Shown here: piece after piece, positions 9,362-20,490 of the stretch
Numbering within the stretch: position 1 is the first letter of the stretch
How the letters are laid out: every line of letters begins with the position of its first letter
DNA from: Dipteris shenzhenensis
Taxonomy: Eukaryota > Polypodiophyta > Polypodiopsida > Gleicheniales
Length of the DNA stretch: 64,000 nt
NCBI GenBank assembly: GCA_047967505.1
Contig: CM106541.1
Direction: 5' to 3' (one strand)
Position numbers and translations under genes: made by a program
The notes under the pieces: model-generated
Databases searched by the model: none
The model's input: the letters and a program-made list of their open reading frames with translations, nothing else
What the model was told of the DNA's origin: nothing

Positions 9362-10859
9362 CCTGGCCAAAAGCATAGAGCCCTTCTGAATTTTCCAACT
9401 CTGAAAGCCAAAAGTGGTGTGAAAACCAGCATCATCTAGCTGACCCACTGAAATAAGACTCTTGGTCAACTTAGGCACATGTGTTTCAAAATAAATGCAG
9501 ACCCATTTGCAAAAGAAAACTTTACGTCACCTACTCCCACTATGTCACATGCATCTCGGGAGGGGTCACTCATCATATGTAACCCTATCACGTGAGTTCA
9601 ACAGAAGGATATTTTTTATTTCTAAAATTCACAGAAATAAATATACATAAGGGACTATTTAAAATAGTTTTGGGAAAATTTTATAGATTTGTATAGAAAA
9701 GGGGTACATTTTATTAACAAAATATTTTACAGATAAGGGATTTTAAATATTGGCCTTGAACGCACGTGATATAGAGGGTTTATACATAATGACCCCCCCG
9801 AGACATGCATAGTCATTTCCAAGATGCACACAACCTGTCTTTCCATTGTCATAAGTGGAGAACCATTCCCTATGGGGAGTAACATGGAATGAAGCACCAG
9901 AATCTAAAATCCAATCCTGGGAATATGCATCATTTGAAGTGGTAAGCAACTCTACAGATAAACTAGACATGAAGAGGACGTCATTATCACTATCATGTGT
10001 GACTGCATTGATCTCCTCGATCTTCACTTTTCCTTTGTCCTCCCTTGGACTCTCTTCCTTTTGATTTGCACCCCAATTTGCATTCTTTTTCTTATCCTTT
10101 TGCTCTCTTTTCAGCTTGTAGCAATCCTTTTTCATATGGCCCTTCTTGCCATAGTGGTAACACTCAATGTTCCGTGCCCTGGATTTGCTATGAGGCTTCC
10201 CTCTTTCTTGGGACTTCCCCCTGAACTGTGATCTACCCCTTTGCACATTTAAGGCTGCATCCTGCTTGTTGCCATCCATAGACTTCCGTCTAATCTCCTC
10301 GGCCAACAAGCTACCCACAACATCATCAAATTTCAGTACTCCACCAGGTGCAGAGTTACTGACAGTTGTACGGAAGGTATCCCATGAGGATAGCAATGAA
10401 CATAAGAGAAATATTTCCTTAGTCTCCGCATCAAAATTCATCTTCTAAGTCTGAAGCTGGCTGAAAATAATATTGAATTCATTCAAGTGAGAAGCAATGG
10501 AGACCCCTTCCTTCATCTGTAACTCAAACAACCTCTTCATGAACTTTATTAGAGGCAGTTTCCTTTTCATAAGTGGCACACAGTTTCTTCCATAAATCTT
10601 CCATAGTCTGCTCATTTACTACTGTGAAATAAACTGACTCTACAAGATGAAGTCTAATAGTAGATTTTGCTAATGCATCCAACTCATTCCAATCATCCTC
10701 ATACATATTTGCAGGCTTAGCTTCAATCCCTGCCAAGGGTTTAATCTGCTTCTTTTGAATGAGCACATCCCTTATTTGTTCTTTCCACAAAGAAAAGTTT
10801 GTCCCATCAAACTTTTTAATGCTAAAAGACTCCTTTTCAGACATGGAAGAGGATGCCAT
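9362..10859 (-). pseudogene. copia gag-protease region (minus strand), split by a DNA transposon
   Basis: Read leftward from the ATG at 10859: gag N-terminus (FDGTNFSLWKEQIRDVL), gag middle with a frameshift near 10524 and a stop near 10446, a zinc knuckle with its second cysteine lost (CYHYGKKGHMKKDC), then protease with the active-site motif WILDSGASFHVT near 9905. The frame is then interrupted by the 248-bp insertion 9555-9802 and resumes on its far side (about 9546-9362) as the segment before integrase, including FANGS and the SWKIQKGSM motif. It ends abruptly at about 9362 against the plus-strand gag. RT and integrase proper are absent. The family is certain. Confidence 0.88.
9555..9802. 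mobile_element. Small non-autonomous DNA transposon (hAT-like MITE)
   Basis: The 248-bp AT-rich insertion has terminal inverted repeats of about 45 bp: left CTCGGGAGGGGTCACTCATC...CTATCACGTG, right CACGTGATATAGAGGG...TGACCCCCCCGAG. It is flanked on both sides by the perfect 8-bp duplication ACATGCAT (9547-9554 and 9803-9810). Taking out the element and one copy of the duplication joins the copia protease-to-integrase frame without a shift, which independently proves the insertion. An 8-bp duplication suggests the hAT superfamily. The CTCGGG terminus is not the usual CAGGG, so the class is inferred. It has no coding capacity. Confidence 0.88.
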
Positions 10860-11750
10860 GATGCAAATGAAGCAAAAATCCCAAATGCTAGTGCCTACAA
10901 GAGAGAATCACACCAAATACCAGGTGCACCCAAATGTGTATGCCACAATAGAGTGAAATATCACAAAAACTCATGTCTCAAATCATCTGACTCATGTGCA
11001 TATACTATGCATCCATATGAGCAAATCTGGCCCAAAAGAAAATGCCAACTGCAATGGCAATCCAAAATGCCAATAAGTGCCAAATGACTCAAGCATAAAC
11101 ACCGTCCACTGGCATATGCATTAATAATATCTCATCCAAGAGAGCATAGCACTATCAATGCATCACCTGCAATGTGTTAAAACTGTCCCTCAGCATAAAA
11201 TAGCATCCATGTGCAAAGCGTCCATAAAAATAGCATCCCACAAGGCAATATGGGCCTATCAATGCATCCAATAAGGACCGCAATTCATCCAAATGGCCTA
11301 TAAATCATCCACTATAACCCAATGCACACCATGAATGAGTGCACACTGCTCAAATTGCAACCAAAGTGATCTGCATAAGGTATGCTCAAGAAATCATAGT
11401 CTCACGGTAATGACCGCTACTGAAAATAGAACCTGAGATGCCTCAAAACATGGGCGCCATTGCATAATCGAACTCAACAAGAAAACTTGAGATACCAGTT
11501 GAGAGTGCTCTCAACGGAAGCAAGAACGGAAGAGGGAGAAGCTCAAAAAATGACTTTTTCTTTGAAAACGCTTAACAGGCCCTCAAAACCACTTCGCAAA
11601 ACCAAAGTGACTTTTCCAAAGGATCCTCCAAGGTCTCTACACACTTGGATGCAAGTAAAGTCACCCACAAAGCTTCCCACAGAGCTTCTCCTTCCTCCCA
11701 CAGAGCTGCTGAGCTTCAAGCATTCACACACGCTCAGCTAGATCACCCGG
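10860..11750 (-). mobile_element. 5' leader of the minus-strand copia
   Basis: Between the gag start and the primer site (read on the minus strand) lies about 900 bp without long frames, rich in GCATCCA/ATGCA words. At 11489-11545 it contains a second, partial copy of the primer-site/LTR junction (GATACCAGTTGAGAGTGCTCTCAAC), which is found again at 11756-11780. The leader therefore carries an internal duplication or the remnant of a nested element of the same family. Confidence 0.55.
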
Positions 11751-11762
11751 GCTCTGATACTA
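11751..11762 (-). promoter_or_regulatory. Primer binding site (minus strand), one base changed
   Basis: On the minus strand the site reads TAGTATCAGAGC, the tRNA-Met primer site with G changed to A at the second position. Confidence 0.75.
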
Positions 11763-11764
11763 GT

Positions 11765-11926
11765 TGAGAGTGCTCTCAACAGAAGCAAGAACAGAAGAGG
11801 GAGAGAGAGAAACAGAGAGCCACACAAGTTTTGGTGGGTGTAGAACACCCTAATCTTCTTTTTCATTCATTTATATATGTGTTTGAGTATTGTACATAAC
11901 CAGGGTAAAGGCATAGTGACCTTTAA
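11765..11926 (-). mobile_element. 5' LTR, family A (minus strand)
   Basis: This 162-bp LTR matches the plus-strand LTR at 27132-27292 along its whole length, including the GGTTATGTACAATACTCAAAC block and a TATATAAATG promoter-like box. It ends on the minus strand in GAGAGTGCTCTCA-type sequence beside the primer site. Confidence 0.82.
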
Positions 11927-13439
11927 CCCCCATAGAGTGTTCACGGGCACCGAGCCATTTTCTTCTCTCTTGCTCAAGGTGGATACTCCTTGGTTGCTCT
12001 TATTCTTACCAGCATCATCTAAGTGACTCTCTCTTGTTGGTCCTCCGCTGGTTCCATTTTCAGTTGAGCTCCACTGACCCCATTGCTTGCACCTATGTTG
12101 AGTCTATCGTCCTTTGTGGTTCCAGCTCTACCAACTACTCCTTCACTTTTGGTACGATGGCTGAAATGACACTTGCATCCCTAGGGCCTATAGTGGGGAC
12201 TTTCACTTGTTCCTCTTTGCATGTTGTCCCCACCTCTGAGTTGGCAATCACTAGGCAACATCATCTTTGTGTAGCAATCCTATAGCCAAGGGCCCATCTA
12301 TATAGGAAGTGCGAGTAGTAGGATGTGATCTGCGGGGGGGAGAAGAACCCACCCTGTGAGTTTTGAGCTGCAAACATGTAAGCCCCCTCTTCCTCCCAGA
12401 CTATCAGAGGCTTTGAATCCAAAGCATAGCATTGGAGGGAGAAGATTCTCGGTGGTGACAACCGAAAAGAAATATATTGTCTATCTTTATCCAATGAATG
12501 GAAAACTACTTCATCTTCCAGTTTAATTTCATTGTCAATCAGAGAAATGGGGAGCAGGCCCTTGGTCTCAGTATCCTGTCCTATCCACATAGGGCTAACA
12601 GATCCACCCAGGTCGTGCAGAATTCCATCTCTAAGTTTATCTAGCACAACTTGATAGATCTACCCGAACTCGATACTATTGAGCTATTTAATGCTTACTT
12701 TATAGGCTAGCTCCAAGGGAAAATGCTTGATTCTATGGTTTACTAGTGCATGTGGTAGTAGATTAAGAACCATAAGGGATGAGAATATCTGAAAGTAATG
12801 ATTGCATATCACCCTATACCTTTGATGATGGATTAAAGGTTAACACCAAGTCATAAAAAACGACAACAAAATCATGCAAACGACAAGTCAACTCCATTTT
12901 TGGAAAAAAATCACAAAAAATGTGCATTTTGTCAAAATTAGAGGGACAAAATATACACTTCATTTCAAACATTTTAAAAAGCAAGTACTTTTATGAAAAC
13001 AGAATGCATAAAATATTACTTTCATTTTACTCCAGAACCCAAAAATGTCTAGTATTATCAATTGAAAAATGTGTTCTCTTCTTTAATTTGAAAAACACAA
13101 CAAATTACAAAGAAGAAGAAACTCCATTCATTCAACTAAGAGCTAATATTGATGAGCTACATTGTTTAAGTAGCCAAGGTGGGGGATGGTAGAGATAGTT
13201 GTAGATCCCATTCTGTTTTGATATCACCGAGCTATTGTTGCCTACTAGTGCTTTGCATGCTCTTCATCTTCTTGGTATCTCCTTATCTACTTGTGATGTT
13301 TACAAGTGTCCTACTATGATTGTTGTCACTTTTCCTCTCATTTCCAAATTTTGAGGGTGTTGGTCACCTATATTCGTGTCATTTCTCATTGTAGCATAGG
13401 CCTTCACAAACGTAGCATAGGTCCTCTAGTTGTATTCCA
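11927..13439. other. Unassigned stretch with one open frame on the minus strand
   Basis: The best frame is 12261-12647 (minus, 128 codons), with a plain mixed composition (DGILHDLGGSVSPMW, FFSPPQITSYYSHFLYRW). I do not recognise it. It has no neighbours that suggest a role and may be a piece of an unknown transposon or a decayed gene. The rest is AT-rich with no feature. Confidence 0.35.
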
Positions 13440-14010
13440 GTGACAGGTGTAGGGCTAAAGCCTGGAAAGTAGTTCTAGTATGCACTCAGGTGAAAAAAAA
13501 GGATAGATCACAAGGATTAATGGAGGTTCTCACCCCCATGGGGATTCAAGGGTCTAGAAGGGTGTTGCATAGTTTAGAAGGGGGGTAGTGTTGAGAAACT
13601 AGGAGTTCAAGGTTGAGAGAGGGTTGTAGGGTTTAGGAGGTGTTCAAGATCGAAGAGTAGAGATCTAGCTTCCTTCAAGATTTCATGAGGTAAAGGGTTG
13701 AGAAGGAGGAACAAGGTTGAGGGGGAGGATGAAGGAGGAATGAGAAGGAGAAGGGAGGAAGTGGAGGAAGAAGAGAAGAGATAGGAGAAGGAGAAGGGAG
13801 GAGGAGGAGGAGGAGGAGGAGAGGAGCAGGAGGAGGTGGTAGGAGGGAGTGCAAGGTTAAGAGAATGCTAGAACACAATAGTGTAAGGAGCATGGATGCT
13901 AAGAGATCAAGTACATGAACACAAAAGTGAATTGAACACTAAGCCCCAAAGAGTGGGAGCTTCTTTCCATTGAGAGATATCTATACATGTTGTTCTTTCC
14001 AAAAAAATTA
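13440..14010 (-). mobile_element. Diverged LTR of the 43.5-kb Ty3 family (minus strand)
   Basis: The segment has the same order of landmarks as the LTR copies at 27863-29043 and 43499-44617 (reverse): a block like AATGGAGGTTCTCACCCCCATGG, TTCAAGG/GTTTAGGAGG repeats, a GGA-rich tract (about 13690-13850), GGAGCATGGAT, and CCCCAAAGAGTGGGAGCTTC. Identity is clearly lower and I could not place the ends. Confidence 0.55.
13690..13850. repeat. GGA/GAG-rich simple repeat
   Basis: The plus strand is almost all G and A, with a pure (GAG)n core at about 13795-13830. The matching tracts in the other two LTR copies suggest it belongs to the LTR rather than being an independent microsatellite. Confidence 0.8.
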
Positions 14011-15534
14011 AGGGACCTCATGGGGTTTCTACACAATTTGTAGGGGACCTCTTTCATAGGAGACCTCTTGGGTAGGAGTCCTTAAGGGTGGGAGCTATTT
14101 TGTATGAAATCTCTTGGGTAGGATTCTCTACACTTTTTTGTGGAACCTCAATTTATCACTGATGAGCTCTACTTTGGTATTGCAAGCAATTTATCATTGA
14201 TGGATCAAGTCAATTTTCACTTGGTGAATGTGCATGGAAACTTCTGATGTGTCCAATTCTCATCTTGGCCTCTGGGCTAGGTATTGCTTCCAAAAGACAC
14301 AATTGGATTACTGGACATTGGAATTCATTTTGAGTGCTTTGTGTCAGTATCCAACTTCCGTGTGGGAGTTTGACTTGGATTATCCAGATTGTGGAGTTGA
14401 TAGTTGGAATCATTTTCAATTTCTTCTATAGAAAAGTCAAAGGATGTCTGAGGAATATGTGGGTTTAAGGGAGAGGAAGTTCTAGGTAATTGATAGGACA
14501 TGGAAGCAAGTATTGAATTAGAGAATGGGGGAGGAGGAAGGATGGTGGGAAGTGGAGGAAGAGCAAGGCAAATGGCTTGATCTAGTTTGATAGTATTGTA
14601 AGGAAGGGTTCTCAAGCAGTGTGAAAAAGTTAGACATGAGTAGATGATAGGTTTGAGACTCTTAAATTAATTGGAAGTGGCGAGAGGCATGAACAATGAT
14701 GCATGGTAAGAAATATTGGTTAGCTTTGATTTCAAGAAAGGTAAGGAGTATGGTACTTGAGTTAGGGAGGGATGTGAGGAGATGAGAAGAGAGTGGTGAG
14801 ATAGGGAAGGTTAGATTTGAGATAGACCATATATTCTTCATATAGTTATTTTTTTATTTTTGATGGTATTATCAACTTCAAGGTTGGGTTTGACTTGGAA
14901 GTAAACCCCAAGGATAATGATGGTGCCTATTGCAATAAAGGTAATCATCTAGTTACTACCCAAAGAGGAGGGCTTGCCATCATGTATACATAGATCATTA
15001 TTGCATCTTGTTTTATCCATATGAGATTTGCATGCACTAAAGGACAAAACACATTTCTCTCATCCTCATCAAAAGATCTCGAACAGTCTTTGCATCCATT
15101 TTCTATCCCAATAAAGATTAGATATTGCACGTAACATTCGGGCTACAAGTGTCTCTGTTGAATCTGAGCTCGTCCTTGCATATGATCATCTTGTTTTATG
15201 AGTGCAACAAGATCTTGGTTCAATGCTGTGATATGTGCTGCAATAATATATCTTGTACTAGCTCCTCTAGATATTCATTGTTTAAATTGAACTAATAGGA
15301 ATTCTTTTGACCTACCCTTGACTTCTATGTAATTAGGTCTATTGCCAGCTATTGGCCATGGCAATTCTATGTCGGCTATTCTTTGTGGCTACATTATAGT
15401 CCCTTGGTACCTGCACTAGCCTACCCAAGCTTGTCCTGCTTGAGTTTTATGCCATGTGTCATGTCCCCACCATGAACTTCTAAGAGCTGGTCTAGCCATG
15501 TGTCATATCCATGAGCTTCTAAGAGCTGGTCTAG
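14011..15534. other. No gene recognised
   Basis: There are short overlapping frames on both strands and no protein family, transposon end or RNA gene that I can support. Confidence 0.4.
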
Positions 15535-16615
15535 CCCCTTTCTTCAACAAAAGGGGTTTTGGGGTTGCTTTCATGTGAAACATTAGGAAAGAAGGGAACT
15601 CATTGTGGGGCCCTCTAAGAAATTCACTCTTTACCTATTTTTGTTGCACTCAAAATATGGGAAATGCCATAAAATACGGATACTTATCGCAAAAATGTCA
15701 GTCTAGTACTCAAGCTTCACATTAAATACATATATAATATCCTTGATTTTTTGTGCAATATTTGATGATTCTGACATCGCCAGCACATCCAGAGCGGACC
15801 AAATTCCCCAAATCGACCCTAGAGACACCGAAAGGAGACACTCAGAGGCTCAAAAAAGGGCAAAAATGCTCAGAATGGGGCATTTGCACAGAAAAGGGCA
15901 AAAATGCTCAGAATGGTGCATTTGCACAAAAATGCCATTCCGGGCATTTTTGCCCTTTTCTGAGCCTCGGAGCGTCAACAGTCGGTGTACTCCAAGCTCA
16001 ATTTGGGGGTTTTGGCCCACTCTGGATGCCCTAGGGATGTCAGAATCATCAAATTCTGCACAAAAAATCATCTTTTGAAGATCACGTATGTCAAACATAA
16101 TAAAAGAAAAAGATTTTGATGACTTATTATATTTTTACATGGTTTTTGGTATTTTTCCAACGTTACATCAGCCCGCTTCTGATCGGTCGAGAGCCTATTT
16201 TTCTAAACCCTAAAAGGCCCCAAAATGAGCTCCCTTTTTTCCTAATGATGAAGAGCAGTCCAAAAACCCCTTTCATTGAAAAAAGGGGTCTTTCGCAATC
16301 ATTAGAGTTCATGTGGACTCGAAAGAAATGAAGGCTTTTGGTTTCCCGCTACTAGCCGAAACCGAAAAATGATTGGCACTTTGGAGCAAATAGTGGAAGC
16401 CTAATGCAGGCACATGTAAAAAAAAGAGGCCCAAATACCCCTTTCTTCAACGAAAAGGGTTTTGGGGGCTTTTTTTTCATATGGTCCATGAAAAAAAGAG
16501 CCCCAAAAAGCCCTTTCTTTGAAGAAAGGGGTCTTTGGGCCTCTCTTTTTTAGTTGCCCAATATAGGCAATGTAAACAAAAGATGCCCAAAGACCCTTTT
16601 ATTCACAAAAGGGGT
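15535..16615. repeat. Five dispersed CCCCTTT...AAAGGGG hairpins
   Basis: Short inverted repeats of one type occur at 15535-15556, 16267-16288, 16437-16460, 16511-16530 (9-bp perfect stem) and 16592-16615. Each has a pyrimidine arm like CCCCTTTC, a loop like TTCAAC, and a purine arm. Flanks also agree, with GCCCAAAGAC or its complement GTCTTTGGGC beside several copies. They surround the fold-back element at 15745-16069. Confidence 0.75.
15745..16069. mobile_element. Fold-back element with about 133-bp arms
   Basis: The left arm (15745-15877) begins GATTTTTTGTGCA and runs through GATGATTCTGACATC, CATCCAGAG and GAGGCTCA to GGGCAAAAATGCTC. The right arm (15935-16069) is its inverted copy with about 80-85% identity by eye. 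The loop carries a second copy of the GGGCAAAAATGCTCAGAATGG unit. Frames on both strands across it are mirror images and not evidence of a gene. It looks like a fold-back transposon or an inverted duplication able to make a long RNA hairpin. Target duplications were not found. Confidence 0.8.
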
Positions 16616-16752
16616 CCCTATGTATGGCTTCATTTCATGAACTTTGAGACAAAAATATACATTCACGATTCAATTTTCTCAGATGCTCGGAGGTTTTGCT
16701 CAGAATATAGAAATCCCCCACCCACAAGCAATCAGAGTTGATTCCAATACCA

Positions 16753-17035
16753 TGTCAAGAATTTGATATGTGGAAATTCAAGTAGAGACGTGTACTGAGG
16801 GTGCCCCAACCCCTTGAACACCTAGCCATCCAAGTACATCAACCCCTTAAAATGGATCTGGGGTATTGGAGGTCCTCTCCATCCAAGTCTTATGTACGTT
16901 GGTATTTGGACTACTGACTTACTTGTATGTGGGATTATGTTCTCATATAGTTTCCATGTGTCATTTTTGGATGAGGTTCTATTAGCCCTCTCCCTTCCAA
17001 ACATGCTTGCACACAGCAAGAATCCACCCCCTAGC
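16753..17035 (-). mobile_element. Possible LTR with degenerate primer site (minus strand)
   Basis: On the minus strand a TTCTTGACA end is followed by TGGTATTGGAATC, a degenerate tRNA-Met-type primer site (plus 16740-16752). The opposite end is not defined and no coding sequence of the element is seen, so the call is weak. Confidence 0.3.
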
Positions 17036-18983
17036 TCCTATGCAAACGATCACTTTGACATCTAGTTCAGTGGAAGCTCTCTTTGTAAATACCTCCAAAA
17101 ATAGTCACGATGACCAATAATTTAGCCATTGTATACAAGCCTTATACTCTCCCCACACAAAAGAGTTGATGTCCTAATCTAAGGACAGATAATGCTAGAC
17201 CATAAGGGATAAGTTGCTAAGCTATCTATTGATGATTTTTGTCATAGTTATTATTGCTTCTTCTTAAATCAGATATTTGCAATTGAGATCAATCATTGGC
17301 TTTTCCAGGTTAAAGTTGCATTGTCTCTGGGACTTGAATCTTATTTTGCATAAATATATATTCTATTGGAATGGATGAGATGTTGGCACATTGGACTTCT
17401 ATGTTTGAGCACATATGAATGTGCATCATAGAGTAGACTGTATAGTTTCAAGGGTTTTCCATAAACGTTGTTTGAGAAAGAAAATAAGATGATATATGTT
17501 CAATGGGTACTTGGAAAACGTTTGATGCATCTAGGGGACTATTATTGAGGTTATATGAATGATTTTCTTTGTCACAGTTGATTTGATGCTCAAGTAGCAT
17601 GGCATATTGTCTATTTAAAGTAGATAATGTTTGCCAAGTGTATAAAATATTTTCATTTTCTGTCTTCATTTAGAAATTAATATGATTGTTGTTAATGATG
17701 GATATTCCACTATTGCATAATTTTTAATTCTTATATAAAATATTAATGCATTTGTCTTGACACCAGCTTGTTGCAATATTTGAAACATCTTAATGTAGTG
17801 ATTGATTTTGAGTATCTTTAGACTTGGCTCGAATGCTGATACTTTGAAAAGTTGATAAGAAATTGATCTCTTTTCGATTTATTTCATTGTCATCCTATCT
17901 TGCATCTTCTAGGATGATTCTAATAATAGATTCTTAAAGTTTTGTACCAACTTTACTAACTTTTCATAGGCTACAATAGTGGTGTGAAAGGATTATAAAT
18001 GTCTACAGCGGTGTAGTTTAAAAGGAAGATGACTTTTGTAGTTGAAAGATCATGATGCCTACAAAGCTATACTGGAAAATAAATTATGATTTTTTTGTCT
18101 AATGTCCAAGTATTATGATGAAGTTGTACTATGGTGATGCAAAATATCATTGATTCCTTCCAAGTTATCAAAAAATATTTCATCTTTCATCATCACTCAG
18201 GTAAAATTACATAATGTGATGAAAAGGTGCCATAATTAGAGGAAAAAGTGTCATGATTATCTTCAAAATATGTATCTTCTTGAAAAAGGGGATTGGCGTA
18301 AAATCTTAGATATCTGCATTCTCAAATTCTTGTGATCTCTAGTATGATTCATTTGAATTGTTGAAAAGTAGTAAATGTTCTCACATAATGAAAACCCTTG
18401 AGGTTTATCATTGTCTATATAATCCCTTGAGGTTTATCATTTTATGTTAGATTAATCTTCTAGAAATGGAATGCTTCTTTCACTTTCTTGAAAGTTGTCT
18501 TGGACTAGAGTTCAATAATCATTTCTTTTCCAAAATTCATTTGCATTGTCATGTGTATACTATTTGACTGTAATTTTTACTAAAGTTTTCAAAAGTTGAA
18601 AGTTGATTGCATTGTCGTTTACATTGGAACATAACTTTAAATTTTGTTCTTTGAATCTAATTATTCTTTAAAATTACATTGTAATAATTATCAAAGTGGG
18701 ACTCATCACAATATACATTGAAAGAGGTCTCTACACAATTTTGTTTCTAAAACTTTCATTCTCAAGCAATATTGATTTAGAATTCTCTCAATCACACACC
18801 TTGAACAATGCATAAAATTTGAAGACTCATATCTCTCTCACCATAACTACAAATCTAAAGTTTTTTAAACCAAAATTACATACTATATGTGAACAAAGAC
18901 AATGGATGTGCCTCAGAATGAGGGCTTCATGCCTTAACAGGAACAAGGGCTTGCAAGTGGAATCTCACCTTAGCTCGATACCA
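17036..18983. other. AT-rich non-coding stretch
   Basis: About 2 kb is without any long frame on either strand or a recognisable repeat. I see nothing specific in it. Confidence 0.45.
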
Positions 18984-19130
18984 TGATAGGTAAGAGCAAG
19001 AAGAGGAGTACACACCACAAGTTTGCTAAATGTACATTTTATATTCAAAATGAAGATAAGAGGTATATATGCATCTCATTGTGGATAAATATTGTTCCCT
19101 TTCATCCATATATTAACATATGCTCTAACA
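18984..19130 (-). mobile_element. Short LTR (147 bp) with primer site, minus strand
   Basis: On the minus strand it runs from TGTTAGAGCATATG to CTTACCTATCA and is followed directly by TGGTATCGAGC, a one-base-deleted tRNA-Met primer site (plus 18973-18983). TG and CA termini are present. The very short length suggests a TRIM-type element, but no second LTR was found downstream on the minus strand. Confidence 0.55.
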
Positions 19131-20073
19131 ATTTGAGCAAACAACCACCACAATAGGTGGATGCATTACGTTAGTTAAGGTTAGGCTAGCTAGATGGGTG
19201 AGGTTAGGTTAGGCGACTGGGTTACATTAGTTAAGGTTGGGGTAAGTAGGATAAGTTAAATATTGTATAGGCTTGTGAATTTAGTATTTGTTATGTAGTA
19301 TGCTTAATTTAATGCAAATGTTGAAGTTGTAGATCAAATTGTTAGTCGACATAGTACGTAGCAACCAAATACAAATGAGGCATTTGAATTTTTTTATTTC
19401 ACTTTATTCACTAATCTATGCACATAAGATAGACAAGGGGCTATGAAAAATGATCGATAATATTTTATATACTCTAAAAATGCCATAGCTATTTTTGTAT
19501 GTTTTGCACATTCACACCCCAAAATCTTTCTCTAATATTTTTTCACTCTTTTTTCTGATGTAGAAGAATCCACCGTTTTAAACTTTTCTTTTGCTAGTAA
19601 GGGGTAGCAATATTTCTTTAGTTGCACTTATAAAAATAACTCTAAAAAATACTTAAAATTATATTCATGATCCAACTATTTCTCAATGATTACTCATCTC
19701 ACATATATGCATATTAAAAGTAAAAAAGAAAAGTGTTTTGTTTACCTTTCCATCTCTATAAAATATACAAATTAGTGGCTATCCGATTTTATTTTTTGTC
19801 AGTAAAATTTGACTTTCTTACAATTATATTGTCCTGTATTCACTTATGTTGGTGAATGTATTCTACCATATACAAGCATTATTTTTGTTGTTTTTAGCTG
19901 CCCTATTGTGTCAAAACTCAAAAATCTTAGAGAAGCAAGAAAGTTTAACAATTTGTTGGTATCATAGTTCCAGCTTACACATGAATTTTATTAAGAACCG
20001 TCCCTTTTACAACTTTTGAAGAACATATTGCTTTTGTCTTAAGTAATACTCTCTTACTCCCCCCCTCCCCGCC
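19131..20073. other. AT-rich non-coding stretch
   Basis: A loose run of GGTTAGG/GGTTAG words lies at about 19175-19260. Otherwise the stretch is featureless. Confidence 0.4.
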
Positions 20074-20186
20074 GAACCTGTTGTGCGTGCAACAGGTTCA
20101 AGGGGAGGTTAATCAACCTCCCCTAAGTCGCCCAAGGGAGGGGGCCTATTGTGCGCGCAACAGGTTCGAGGGGGGTTAATCCCCTC
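20074..20186. repeat. GC-rich cluster of four hairpins in two tandem pairs
   Basis: In otherwise AT-rich DNA stand four strong inverted repeats: 20074-20099 (GAACCTGTTG stem, loop TGCGTG, perfect), 20101-20124 (AGGGGAGGTT stem, loop AATC, perfect), 20145-20164 (CCTATTG/CAACAGG, loop TGCGCG) and 20168-20186 (GAGGGG/CCCCTC). The second pair is a diverged copy of the first. An A/T-only tract (about 20221-20335) follows after a GGGGGGTCC block. Confidence 0.85.
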
Positions 20187-20220
20187 TCCTTAAGGAAAGT
20201 GGGGGGTCCTTTCGGGCTCC

Positions 20221-20335
20221 CAAAAAAAAATTTAAAAAATAAAATTAAGTTTAAAAAATAAAATAAAATAAAATTTTAAAATTTTTTAGAGAAATTAAAT
20301 AAAATTTTAAATAAATAAAATTTTAGATTTATTCT
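20221..20335. repeat. A/T-only low-complexity tract
   Basis: The tract is made of AAAATAAAATTTTAAA-like words with almost no G or C, directly after the GC-rich hairpin cluster. Confidence 0.85.
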
Positions 20336-20476
20336 ACAACTTCAAATTCAATCAACGATAAAAATGAAGAGTCAAGGCGAGTTATGAAGCTCTAAGTGTG
20401 CGTTTAAGAATCAAAAGTGTAATCCTACCATTGTAGACAAATTCAAGTAAGCAACCTATTTAGTTCATGACCTGTT

Positions 20477-20488
20477 GCTCTGATACCA
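20477..20488 (-). promoter_or_regulatory. Primer binding site of a copia fragment (minus strand)
   Basis: The plus strand reads GCTCTGATACCA, the exact complement of the tRNA-Met primer site. An LTR should begin at about 20491 (TGCTAG) and run right for an unknown distance. No gag is seen to the left. Confidence 0.65.
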
Positions 20489-20490
20489 TA

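Noticed and set aside
12261-12647. A small host gene on the minus strand
   Set aside because: The 128-codon frame has ordinary composition but no recognisable family, promoter or neighbours. It is kept only as an unassigned frame.
15743-16098. Overlapping open frames on both strands
   Set aside because: They are mirror images created by the fold-back repeat.
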